A DNA stretch of 64,000 nt, from NCBI GenBank assembly GCA_012798135.1, contig JAAZNU010000030.1, positions 59,332 to 123,331 of the forward strand, in the 5' to 3' direction. The notes beneath the pieces were generated by a model. That model did no database searches. It saw only the letters and a list, made by a program, of their open reading frames with translations, and was not told where the DNA came from. Made by a program: the position numbers and the translations under genes. This document shows, in pieces, positions 54,532-62,291 of this stretch. Each line of letters starts with the position of its first letter. Position 1 is the first letter of the stretch. The stretch is from Veillonellaceae bacterium (GTDB lineage: Bacteria; Bacillota_C; Negativicutes; UBA1444).

Positions 54532-55469
54532 ACATGAAAATGTTGCCGACACGGGATGGATACGGATATGGCTTGCTGGAACTGGGCGCTGCGAATCCCG
54601 ATGTGCTGGTTTTGGACGCCGATCTTGCCAAATCAACCCGCTCCGACTGGTTTGCCGCCAAATATCCCGACCGTTTTTTCGATATCGGCATCGCCGAGCA
54701 GGACATGATCGGTACGGCGGCGGGACTCGCACTGGGGGGGAAGATTCCGTTCGCGACCACATATGGGGTGTTTGTGGCCGGACGGGCGTGGGATCAAATT
54801 CGAACCACGGTCTGTTATTCCAACCTGAATGTGAAGATTGCGGGCGCACACGGCGGTATTTCCGCCGGCGGCGACGGGGCGACCCACCAGGCGCTGGAGG
54901 ATATTGCCCTGATGCGGGTTCTGCCCAATATGAAGGTCATTGTTCCCTGTGATGCCGTGGAAGCACGCAAGGCGACGGTTGCGGCCGGCAATATCCAGGG
55001 ACCTTGCTTTCTACGGTTTGCCCGGGAGGCGACGCCGGTATTCACCCAAGAAGAGGATTCTTTCACTATCGGCACAGCCAATATCCTGCGACACGGGGAT
55101 GATGCGGCCATCATTGCCGCGGGTCCAATCGTTTACGAAGCACTGCAGGCTCATGACCTGCTGGCGGCGGAAGGCATTTTTGTCCGGGTAATCAACATGC
55201 ATACGATCAAACCGTTGGACGAAGCAGTGGTCTTGACGGCTGCCCGAGAGGCCGGCGCCATCGTCACTGCGGAAGAAGCACAGCTTAACGGCGGTCTTGG
55301 CAGCGCCGTAGCAGAAACTTTGGTTAAAAACCAGCCAACGCCCGTGGAAATGGTCGGTATTGTCGATACGTTCCTGGAGTGCGGTACTCCGGAAGAGTTG
55401 GCGGAAAAATACGCATTGACCGCCAAATACCTCGTTCAGGCGGTAAAGCGCGCAATCGCCCGGAAATAG
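54528..55469 (+). CDS. Transketolase, C-terminal (pyrimidine-binding) subunit
   Basis: The product is 313 aa. VLVLDADLAKSTRSDWFA, FDIGIAEQDMIGTAAGLALG (the Glu that activates ThDP), TTYGVFVAGRAWDQIRTTVC and AGAHGGISAGGDGATHQALE are typical. The C-terminal transketolase domain follows from about 190 (DDAAIIAAGPIVYEALQAHD). It forms the active enzyme with the preceding subunit. Confidence 0.93.
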   Translation: MNMKMLPTRDGYGYGLLELGAANPDVLVLDADLAKSTRSDWFAAKYPDRFFDIGIAEQDMIGTAAGLALGGKIPFATTYGVFVAGRAWDQIRTTVCYSNLNVKIAGAHGGISAGGDGATHQALEDIALMRVLPNMKVIVPCDAVEARKATVAAGNIQGPCFLRFAREATPVFTQEEDSFTIGTANILRHGDDAAIIAAGPIVYEALQAHDLLAAEGIFVRVINMHTIKPLDEAVVLTAAREAGAIVTAEEAQLNGGLGSAVAETLVKNQPTPVEMVGIVDTFLECGTPEELAEKYALTAKYLVQAVKRAIARK

Positions 55470-55525
55470 GCAGGGCAATGCTGGATAATTTTAAACGGAC
55501 AGGGTAGTGGTTGCAATGGGAAGAA

Positions 55526-55546
55526 ACGAACTGTTCGTGTTATAAT
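55526..55546 (+). promoter_or_regulatory. Palindrome and -10 box upstream of the GntR gene
   Basis: ACGAACTGTTCGT at 55526-55538 is a perfect 13-bp palindrome (central T). TATAAT follows at 55541-55546. The palindrome sits where the promoter spacer would be, so it may be an operator for the GntR protein encoded next. No clear -35 box is visible. Confidence 0.5.
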
Positions 55547-55590
55547 TCACATATATGCTTCCGGGGAATAGTCGGAAATGGGTGAAATAG

Positions 55591-56277
55591 GTGCAAATTA
55601 AAAAGAGAAAGCTTTACGAAGATGTCATCGCCGGTATCGAAGAAATGCTGCAATCCAACAATATGCAACCAGGAGACCGGCTTCAGTCCGAAAAGGAGCT
55701 GGCGCAGTATTTTGGCGTCAGCAAGACGGCGGTGCGGGAAGCCCTGAGTGCATTGCAGACGGCCGGCCTGATTGAAGTCAAGCACGGTTCCGGTATTTAT
55801 GTGCGCAATGTGAACGAACGGCTGACCAATCCGCTAACGCTGAAAATGTTGACCAATACCGACAATATGTTTCAGATTCTGGAAGTGCGAATGGGTCTGG
55901 AATCGGCAGGAGCAATTCTTGCAGCTCAACGGGCATCTCGAACCGATGTATCAAAGATCAAGGAATGTCTGATTTCTTTGGCGGAAGTGCTGGATCGGGG
56001 CGAGGATGCTCTGCAGGCGGATCATCAGTTTCATAACGCCCTGATGGCCGCAACGCACAATCCGGTTTACGTAAAACTGTTCGATGCCATTGCCGGCGTT
56101 TTTTATGATGGGTTGCACTCGCTCAATCTGGATTATGGTCCCGGTGTGAATCTGCTGGAAGAGCATCGGCTGATTTACGATGCCGTAAAAAAACATCAAC
56201 CGGAACAGGCCGGCCATCTCATGCGGGTTCATCTGGAAAACCTGGAGCAGAATTTAAACAAACTGTCCGCGTGTTAA
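55591..56277 (+). CDS. GntR-family regulator, FadR/FCD type
   Basis: The product is 228 aa from GTG 55591. The winged helix (LQSEKELAQYFGVSKTAVRE, then ALSALQTAGLIEVKHGSGIY) is typical GntR. The C-terminal helical FCD domain (about 85-215) carries conserved acid/His positions (DHQFHNALMAATHN, LLEEHRLIYDAVKKH) that bind a metal and an organic acid. It lies between the transketolase and LhgO-like genes, so it probably controls this carbohydrate-acid cluster. The ribosome site is weak. Confidence 0.9.
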   Translation: MQIKKRKLYEDVIAGIEEMLQSNNMQPGDRLQSEKELAQYFGVSKTAVREALSALQTAGLIEVKHGSGIYVRNVNERLTNPLTLKMLTNTDNMFQILEVRMGLESAGAILAAQRASRTDVSKIKECLISLAEVLDRGEDALQADHQFHNALMAATHNPVYVKLFDAIAGVFYDGLHSLNLDYGPGVNLLEEHRLIYDAVKKHQPEQAGHLMRVHLENLEQNLNKLSAC

Positions 56278-56314
56278 TGCTTTCCGTGCGATTAAGACTA
56301 AGGAGGAATGTGAG

Positions 56315-57454
56315 TTGGAACATGTCGACATGATTATTGTGGGGGCAGGTGTCGTTGGCCTGGCGGTTGCCGCCGAACTGGCGCGAAAACTGGAAAATCC
56401 GGAAATCATGCTGATGGAGCGCCATCCGAAGTTTGGCCAGGATACTTCCAGCCGCAACAGCGAAGTGATCCACGCCGGCATGTACTATCCCCCGGGAAGT
56501 CTGAAGGCGAAGCTCTGCGTGGAAGGAAACCCGCTGCTATATGAGTTTTGCGATCACCATCACGTACCGTATCAAAAGCTGGGAAAATTGATTATTGCCC
56601 GGGAGGAAAGCGAAATATCGGCTATCGAGGGCATTTATAAACAGGGGACCGACAACGGGGTTCCAGGGTTGAGAATGTTGACCCGGAATGAAATTGCGAC
56701 TTTGGAGCCGAACATTATGGCCGTGGCTGCGCTGTACTCGACGACGACCGGAATCATCGACAGCCATAAGCTAATGGCGCAACTGGAACGTTCAGCGATT
56801 GCCGACGGAGTGATGATGGCCTACATGCATAAGGTGACCGGCGTGCGCAAGGGAACAGCCGGTTATGAAGTGAAGTTCATTGGTCCTGACGGTCAGGAAG
56901 ACGAATTGGCCTGCACTTGGTTAATCAACTGCGCCGGCCTTTATTCAGACTTTATTCCGGCGCAACTGGGAATTGACGTGGCAGAGGCCGGTTACAAAAT
57001 ATATCCGGTGAAAGGGGAGTATTTTTCGGTCGCGATGTCCAAATCGAAGCTGATTTCCCATCTGATTTATCCGCCGCCGCTGAAAAGCCTGAAAGGACTC
57101 GGAACACATATTACCAAGAGCCTTGACGGTCGTGCCCGTCTCGGCCCCAATGTCCAGTATGTCGAGGAACGGGAAGATTACGACGTGAATCCTGCCCATG
57201 TTGAAGAATTCTTTCAGGCGGCGCATTCCTATTTGCCGTTCATTGAAAAGAGCGATCTTCAGTCCGACATGGCGGGGATGCGCCCCAAGATTCAGGCGCC
57301 GGATGGACCGGTGGCTGATTTTGTCATTCGGCATGAAACCGAGCGGGGTCTGTCCGGTTTTATCAATCTGGTCGGAATTGAATCACCGGGACTGACTTCC
57401 TGCCTGAGTATCGCCAAAATGGTCGGCGACATGGTGGAAGCCCCCGGGGCTTAG
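56315..57454 (+). CDS. FAD-dependent 2-hydroxyacid oxidoreductase (LhgO-like, DAO family)
   Basis: The product is 379 aa from TTG 56315, 8 nt after AAGGAGG. The dinucleotide fold DMIIVGAGVVGLAVAAELA is at the N-terminus; SSRNSEVIHAGMYYPPGSLK, PVKGEYFSV and LGPNVQYVEEREDY match the L-2-hydroxyglutarate oxidase group. The enzyme would oxidise L-2-hydroxyglutarate or a related hydroxyacid, passing electrons to a quinone or other acceptor. In this cluster the substrate may instead be a sugar-derived hydroxyacid. Physical linkage to MFS, transketolase and GntR genes suggests one pathway. Confidence 0.88.
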   Translation: MEHVDMIIVGAGVVGLAVAAELARKLENPEIMLMERHPKFGQDTSSRNSEVIHAGMYYPPGSLKAKLCVEGNPLLYEFCDHHHVPYQKLGKLIIAREESEISAIEGIYKQGTDNGVPGLRMLTRNEIATLEPNIMAVAALYSTTTGIIDSHKLMAQLERSAIADGVMMAYMHKVTGVRKGTAGYEVKFIGPDGQEDELACTWLINCAGLYSDFIPAQLGIDVAEAGYKIYPVKGEYFSVAMSKSKLISHLIYPPPLKSLKGLGTHITKSLDGRARLGPNVQYVEEREDYDVNPAHVEEFFQAAHSYLPFIEKSDLQSDMAGMRPKIQAPDGPVADFVIRHETERGLSGFINLVGIESPGLTSCLSIAKMVGDMVEAPGA

Positions 57455-57487
57455 TTCTCTCCGCCAGCCCGCATGAATAGCCCACAG

Positions 57488-57522
57488 CCGATCAGGGACG
57501 ACTGACCTTGGTCGGTTTTTTT
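57488..57522 (+). terminator. Terminator after the LhgO-like gene
   Basis: CCGATCAGGG pairs (with G-U) with CCTTGGTCGG, followed by seven T. Confidence 0.75.
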
Positions 57523-57619
57523 CGTGAAAAACCTGGCGGCCGGCAGGATTCGTTCGCTGCCTGCTGGAATAATACTGCAAGGACATTTGTCGGCGCAAAA
57601 TTCTTGAGGCAGGGCTCTG

Positions 57620-59245
57620 ATGGCGGAAAACAATTTTTTGAATGAACTGCATTCGAAAGCGGAAATGATGGTCCATCCTCGACAGACGGCTGCGCGAATA
57701 ACTATGGGTTATGCAGTTGTCAGCGGATTGTGGATCCTGTTTTCGGATCGCCTGTTGCCGTGGCTGTCGCGGGATCCGGATAAAATGGTTATTTTATCCA
57801 GTGCGAAGGGGTTCCTGTTTGTCCTGGTGACGTCTGGAATCTTATTTGCCTTGGTTTACGTGCAAATGGAACGGATTCAGTCCTCCCAGCAAAGCTATAT
57901 CGAGAGCGCCCAGAATGTAGAACGTCTGGCTTATCATGACCAGTTGACAGGATTGCCCAACCGTGAGAGAATCATCGAATTTTTAAAATCCGAACTGCTT
58001 GCAGCCGCAGCGGCGAATACGTCCGGCGCTGTGCTTTATATCGACATGGACGACCTGAAACTGGTCAATGACTCCTACGGCCATAGTTATGGCGATTCGA
58101 TGATTATTACCGCCGCCATGCATTTGGTTAGCCTGGCGCCGCTAGGGGCGACGGTGGCCCGTGTGGGCGGCGACGAATTTATCGTGTTGCTGCCGGCAAT
58201 GGACGAAACGCAGCGAGTGGAAAAGTTGGCCGCGGAAATTGTCGATACGTTAAGCCGGGAGTATGAAATTCGTGATTTGCAATTTCATGCCTCCGCGAGT
58301 ATCGGCATTGCCATGTATCCCCAAGATGGCCGGACGACCGAAGAAATTCTCCGCAATGCGGATACGGCCCTAAATGAGGCCAAACGCCTCGGCAAGCATT
58401 GCTGGCGGTTTTTTCACAAATCCCTGCAAGAAACAGCCTACGGCAACATGCAGTTGATTAACGGCCTGCAAAGCGCGTTGACCAATCGGGAACTGTCGCT
58501 GCATTTTCAGCCTCAGCTTTCGCTGAAGAGCGGCGAAGCCATTGCTTTTGAAGCGCTGCTACGCTGGCACAGCGGCTTGCACGGCGACGTATCGCCTGGG
58601 CGATTCATTCCATTGGTGGAGCGAAGCCATTTGATCGAGACGATCGGCGCCTGGACGCTACGGGAGGCGGCCGTTTTTTCCCGCACATTGATTTCTTTGG
58701 GGCATCCGGACGTGCGGGTTGCGGTGAACGTTTCACCACGACAACTCAAAGCGCGGGACTTTCTGCAGGTGGTTCGCGATTCGTTTACGGAGCAGGAACT
58801 GGCGGCCGGCCGATTGGAAATTGAAATTACCGAGGGCGTATTCATCGAATCCATGGAGGAATGCGTCAGCGTTCTGAATGATTTGCGAGCCTTGGGAGTC
58901 CATCTTTCCCTGGACGATTTTGGCACGGGTTATTCTTCGCTGACCTATTTGCGAAGCTTGCCGGTCCAGACCGTAAAAATCGACAAAACTTTTATCGATC
59001 TGGTTACAACGGACTCCACCCGGTTGGCGCTGCTGGCGTCGATAATCAATATGGCGCATGTTTTGGGTCTGGCGGTGGTGGCGGAAGGCGTGGAAACCGC
59101 GGAACAGCTGGACCGATTGCTGGACTGCGGCTGTGACACGATTCAGGGATATCTGGTGCAGCGCCCGGCACCGGCAGCGGCTGCCCTGAAAATTTTTGAC
59201 GACGAGACTTGGCGAATTCGACTAACGGGGAATGATTCGGCGTAA
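57620..59245 (+). CDS. Membrane GGDEF-EAL protein
   Basis: The product is 541 aa. Two membrane helices (about 28-46 and 55-78) frame a very short outside loop; a GGDEF domain (about 105-270) with RVGGDEFIVLLP and an EAL domain (about 285-530) with AFEALLRW and DDFGTGYSSLTYLRSLP follow. Both active-site motifs are intact. No separate sensory domain is present, so activity may respond to membrane state or partners. It shares close EAL-domain wording with the 1230-aa protein at 41454. ATG 57620 is preceded by GAGGCAGGG. Confidence 0.93.
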   Translation: MAENNFLNELHSKAEMMVHPRQTAARITMGYAVVSGLWILFSDRLLPWLSRDPDKMVILSSAKGFLFVLVTSGILFALVYVQMERIQSSQQSYIESAQNVERLAYHDQLTGLPNRERIIEFLKSELLAAAAANTSGAVLYIDMDDLKLVNDSYGHSYGDSMIITAAMHLVSLAPLGATVARVGGDEFIVLLPAMDETQRVEKLAAEIVDTLSREYEIRDLQFHASASIGIAMYPQDGRTTEEILRNADTALNEAKRLGKHCWRFFHKSLQETAYGNMQLINGLQSALTNRELSLHFQPQLSLKSGEAIAFEALLRWHSGLHGDVSPGRFIPLVERSHLIETIGAWTLREAAVFSRTLISLGHPDVRVAVNVSPRQLKARDFLQVVRDSFTEQELAAGRLEIEITEGVFIESMEECVSVLNDLRALGVHLSLDDFGTGYSSLTYLRSLPVQTVKIDKTFIDLVTTDSTRLALLASIINMAHVLGLAVVAEGVETAEQLDRLLDCGCDTIQGYLVQRPAPAAAALKIFDDETWRIRLTGNDSA

Positions 59246-59285
59246 AGCAGTTTGTTCCGCTTTCAAAAGGAAGGATATCGCGACT

Positions 59286-59987
59286 ATGGACAAACATCGA
59301 CAGATGGTGCGGGATCTGTTTTCGCGGATCGCCGGCCGCTACGATACGATGAATACGATTCTGAGCCTGAATCTGGATAAGTACTGGCGACGGCGAGCCC
59401 TCGAGCTTGCGGCTCCCCGGCCCGGGGAAAAATGGCTGGATGTCTGTTGCGGCACCGGTAAATTGACGCTGGCGATCCGGCGGATCCTGGGCCACGAAGG
59501 CGAGGTTGTCGGGCTGGATTTCACGCCGTCCATGCTGGCGGTGGCCCGGCGGGCGGAGCAGCTGGCGCAGCTCCAGCAACCCATTCGTTGGCTGGAAGCG
59601 GATGCCATGAATATCCCATATGTGGATGAAATGTTCGACGGGGTGACCATCGGTTTTGGACTGCGAAATTTACCGGATTTCGATCGGGGAATCCGGGAAA
59701 TGCGACGGGTGTTAAAACCGGGCGGCAAGTGGGTTTGCCTGGAACTTTCCCATCCCGTCTGGCCGGTTTTTAAGCAGGGGCATGGTTTTTTCGTTCGTTA
59801 TCTGGTGCCCGGCATCGGCAATCTGGGTCATACGGCAGTGGCCGACTATCAATGGTTGCCGGAATCATTGCGACGATTTCCGGGAGCGGAGGGACTGGCG
59901 GAGCGGGCGACCCTGGCCGGGCTGCAGGGGGTCCGGTTTGAGCGACTGAGCGGTGGAATTGCCGCTGTGCATATTGGTTATCGCTAG
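59286..59987 (+). CDS. menG: Demethylmenaquinone methyltransferase (MenG/UbiE family)
   Basis: The product is about 233 aa. It uses S-adenosylmethionine to methylate demethylmenaquinone. VRDLFSRIAGRYDTMNTILS and LDKYWRRRALELA at the N-terminus, the SAM motif WLDVCCGTGKLT, and IGFGLRNLPDFDRGIREMRR with VLKPGG are the UbiE/MenG signatures. I use ATG 59286, following AAGGAAGG about 12 nt upstream; the frame is open back to 59232, overlapping the previous gene. Menaquinone use would suit an anaerobic respirer. Confidence 0.9.
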   Translation: MDKHRQMVRDLFSRIAGRYDTMNTILSLNLDKYWRRRALELAAPRPGEKWLDVCCGTGKLTLAIRRILGHEGEVVGLDFTPSMLAVARRAEQLAQLQQPIRWLEADAMNIPYVDEMFDGVTIGFGLRNLPDFDRGIREMRRVLKPGGKWVCLELSHPVWPVFKQGHGFFVRYLVPGIGNLGHTAVADYQWLPESLRRFPGAEGLAERATLAGLQGVRFERLSGGIAAVHIGYR

Positions 59988-60083
59988 TTGACAGCTTCGG
60001 GGAAGGAACGTTGAACAAAAAAGATCAGCCGCTTCCGGCACTGAACCGTGAATGGCTGATGCATAAAACAAGGAGGCCAGGTT

Positions 60084-61106
60084 ATGAAAGTGATTCAGGC
60101 AAACAAACCGGGTGAACTGCGCATCGTTGACAGACCGGAGCCGACAGCGCCGGCGGCGGACGAGGCGATCGTCCGGATTAAGGCGGCGGGAATCTGCGGT
60201 TCCGACGTCCATATTCTTCACGGTAAGAATCCATTCGCCATATACCCGCGCATTTTGGGGCATGAAGCCGCCGGCGAAGTCGCAGCGATCGGTTCGGCAG
60301 TGACGAATGTCAAAGTGGGTGACCATGTCGTGATCGATAACGTGTTCTCCTGTGGGAAATGCTATGCCTGCCGGATAGGTCGGCCTAATGTCTGCAGCAA
60401 CGTCAGGGTTCTCGGGGTTCATATCGACGGGGTGTTCAGCGAATTGATCAAACTGCCGGCCGACCATTTGTATCCGGTGCCGGCGGATTTACCCTGGGAA
60501 TTGGCGGCGACGATGGAACCGTATGCCATCGCTGCGGAAGCCATCGACCGGGGACAGGTCGGCGCAGGCGATACGGTGCTGATTTGCGGCGCCGGGCCGA
60601 TTGGCTTGGTCATTTTGCAAGCCTGCAAAAGCTTGGGCGCCCGCGTGCTGATCATGGATATTGTTGATGCCCGCTTGAAAGCGGCAGCGGCGATGGGCGC
60701 CGATGCGGTCGTAAATACAAAAAATACCGATCTGGAAGCGGCCGTGAAAGAGTTCACGGAGGGAGAAGGAATCAATGTGGCCATGGAGGCAACGGGCGTC
60801 ATATCCATTCTGGAATTGATTGTGGCCAAGTTGATGTCACCGGCGGGCCGGGTAGTGGTGCTGGGATTTCCGGTGGAGCCCGCGAAGCTGTCGCCGGCGG
60901 ATATCATGAAACGGGAACTCGACATCAAAGGTTCCCGGCTCAACAATCGTAAATTCGGCGAAGTTGTGCGCTGGTTCGCCGAAAAGAAAGTGGATCCAAC
61001 CGGTTTGGTGACCCATGTTTTACCGTATTCGGACGTTGAAAAAGGGATGGAGCTGTTCGCCAACCATCCCGCTGAAGTGTGCAAGGTACTGATTAAGTTT
61101 GACTGA
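60084..61106 (+). CDS. Zinc-dependent alcohol/polyol dehydrogenase (MDR family)
   Basis: The product is 340 aa. Catalytic-zinc ligands are in GICGSDVHILHG and ILGHEAAGEV; the structural-zinc cysteines are CGKCYACRIGRPNVC; the NAD-binding loop is LICGAGPIGLVILQAC. It resembles sorbitol, idonate or threonine dehydrogenases. The substrate is probably a sugar alcohol or aldonate-like compound, but that is not proven. AAGGAGG precedes ATG 60084. It converges with the minus-strand gene at 61119, only 12 bp away. Confidence 0.9.
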   Translation: MKVIQANKPGELRIVDRPEPTAPAADEAIVRIKAAGICGSDVHILHGKNPFAIYPRILGHEAAGEVAAIGSAVTNVKVGDHVVIDNVFSCGKCYACRIGRPNVCSNVRVLGVHIDGVFSELIKLPADHLYPVPADLPWELAATMEPYAIAAEAIDRGQVGAGDTVLICGAGPIGLVILQACKSLGARVLIMDIVDARLKAAAAMGADAVVNTKNTDLEAAVKEFTEGEGINVAMEATGVISILELIVAKLMSPAGRVVVLGFPVEPAKLSPADIMKRELDIKGSRLNNRKFGEVVRWFAEKKVDPTGLVTHVLPYSDVEKGMELFANHPAEVCKVLIKFD

Positions 61107-61118
61107 TCGATTCGTGAT

Positions 61119-61364
61119 TTAGAACATTGCTGTTTTGGGATGATGGGGCGTGAACGCGTCCCATTTTTTTACGGCTGTTTCCAACTCCCGCTCAATTTGA
61201 TCCAGTTCCCGCCGATAGTACCGTAACCGTTCCACCCCGTGCATTGTGCACTTGAAATCGCTTTTTTCGATGCAGCGGCATTTTTCCATTACGACCTGTC
61301 GGCGAGTGGCAATTTCGGCGATTTGCAACAACTGCTGCTGCTCGGTTTCAGCCAAATTGGACAT
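61119..61364 (-). CDS. Small soluble protein, Cys/His motif, unknown function (81 aa)
   Basis: An AGGAGG site precedes ATG 61364 on the minus strand. The product is highly helical and charged (a likely coiled coil near its C-terminus, YYRRELDQIERELETAVKKW) and has three Cys and one His close together (KCRCIEKSDFKCTMHG, about residues 28-43), a possible metal site. It is last in the kdpD-like/kdpE group. No family is recognised. Confidence 0.65.
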   Translation of the reverse strand: MSNLAETEQQQLLQIAEIATRRQVVMEKCRCIEKSDFKCTMHGVERLRYYRRELDQIERELETAVKKWDAFTPHHPKTAMF

Positions 61365-61382
61365 GAAATAACTGACCTCCTG

Positions 61383-61583
61383 TTACTTTTGTGTGATCTT
61401 GATATACAAGGCGCCGCCGAAGGAAATGAGAACGAAAGTGAGAATAAGAGCGATATCGGTGGCGTGATATCCTGAACCGTGATATGTCATGCTGATAAAA
61501 TAGACCAATAGCAACGCCGACCAAGCGCAGCCGCAGAATAAGAAAATCTTGTAGGGATTAGGCAGACCGCGGTGATTTGACAA
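61383..61583 (-). CDS. Small two-helix membrane protein, unknown function (66 aa)
   Basis: The start is TTG 61583 with GAGGAAG upstream. The product has two hydrophobic helices (about 12-32 and 42-62) joined by a His-containing loop (YHGSGYHATD). It lies 14 bp after the stop of kdpE and ahead of the 81-aa gene, so the four genes form one transcription unit. I do not recognise a family. Confidence 0.6.
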   Translation of the reverse strand: MSNHRGLPNPYKIFLFCGCAWSALLLVYFISMTYHGSGYHATDIALILTFVLISFGGALYIKITQK

Positions 61584-61597
61584 AATGACTTCCTCGA

Positions 61598-62287
61598 CTA
61601 TCTGGCCATCAGACGATAACCAATGCCGGATTCAGTGATGATATACCGGGGTTGGGTTGGGTTGGGTTCAATTTTACGCCGCAGCTGGCCGATATATACG
61701 CGGACGTAATGGGTATCATCGGCGTAGGTATCACCCCAGACCGCTTTCAACAGTTGACGGTGGGTCAGCACTTTGCCGGCGTTTTGCGCCAAAACTTTTA
61801 TAATATCATATTCGGTAGGAGTGAGCTTGATCTCCTGATTATCGATCGTTACCCGCCGTTGCGACAGGTCGACTGACAAATCACCGCACTGGATCACCGG
61901 TTCGTCGCCCGTATGCGCCGCCCGGCGTATGGAAACCCGCATCCGGGCCAATAGCTCGCCAATGCTGAACGGCTTGGTGATATAGTCGTCGGCGCCGGCA
62001 TCCAACGCATCAATTTTTTCTTTTTCCTGATCCCTTACGGTCAATACCAGAATGGGTAAATCAGACCACTCGCGGAGACGACGGACAACCTCCTTGCCGT
62101 CGAGATCCGGCAGGCCAAGGTCCAGGATTACCAGATCCGGTTTGATGGCGGCGGCCTGCGTTACAGCATCCGAGCCTGTAATTGACTCGTGAACGTCGTA
62201 ACCATGGGCGCCGAGAGAAACTTTTAACAATTTGCGAATCTGCGGTTCGTCATCAATGATGAGAACACGCAAGCCTTTTTCCGACAT
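61598..62287 (-). CDS. kdpE: KdpE-like response regulator
   Basis: The product is about 229 aa. The receiver domain has the acidic pair DDE, the phosphorylation-site Asp in LVILDLGLPDLDG and the switch Lys in DDYITKPFS. The C-terminal winged helix (LTPTEYDIIKVLAQNAGKVL, then RVYIGQLRRKIEPNPTQPRY, ending ITESGIGYRL) is the OmpR/KdpE type. In KdpDE systems it activates the K+-transport operon kdpFABC, which is not in the window. I use ATG 62287 after GAGGGTAA. It starts 4 bp after the kinase stop. Confidence 0.9.
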   Translation of the reverse strand: MSEKGLRVLIIDDEPQIRKLLKVSLGAHGYDVHESITGSDAVTQAAAIKPDLVILDLGLPDLDGKEVVRRLREWSDLPILVLTVRDQEKEKIDALDAGADDYITKPFSIGELLARMRVSIRRAAHTGDEPVIQCGDLSVDLSQRRVTIDNQEIKLTPTEYDIIKVLAQNAGKVLTHRQLLKAVWGDTYADDTHYVRVYIGQLRRKIEPNPTQPRYIITESGIGYRLMAR

Positions 62288-62291
62288 GAAA

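Noticed and set aside
60012..60113. Short frame from TTG 60012 with GGGGAAGG upstream
   Set aside because: About 34 codons, overlapping the dehydrogenase start and its ribosome site; low-complexity composition, no membrane or domain feature.
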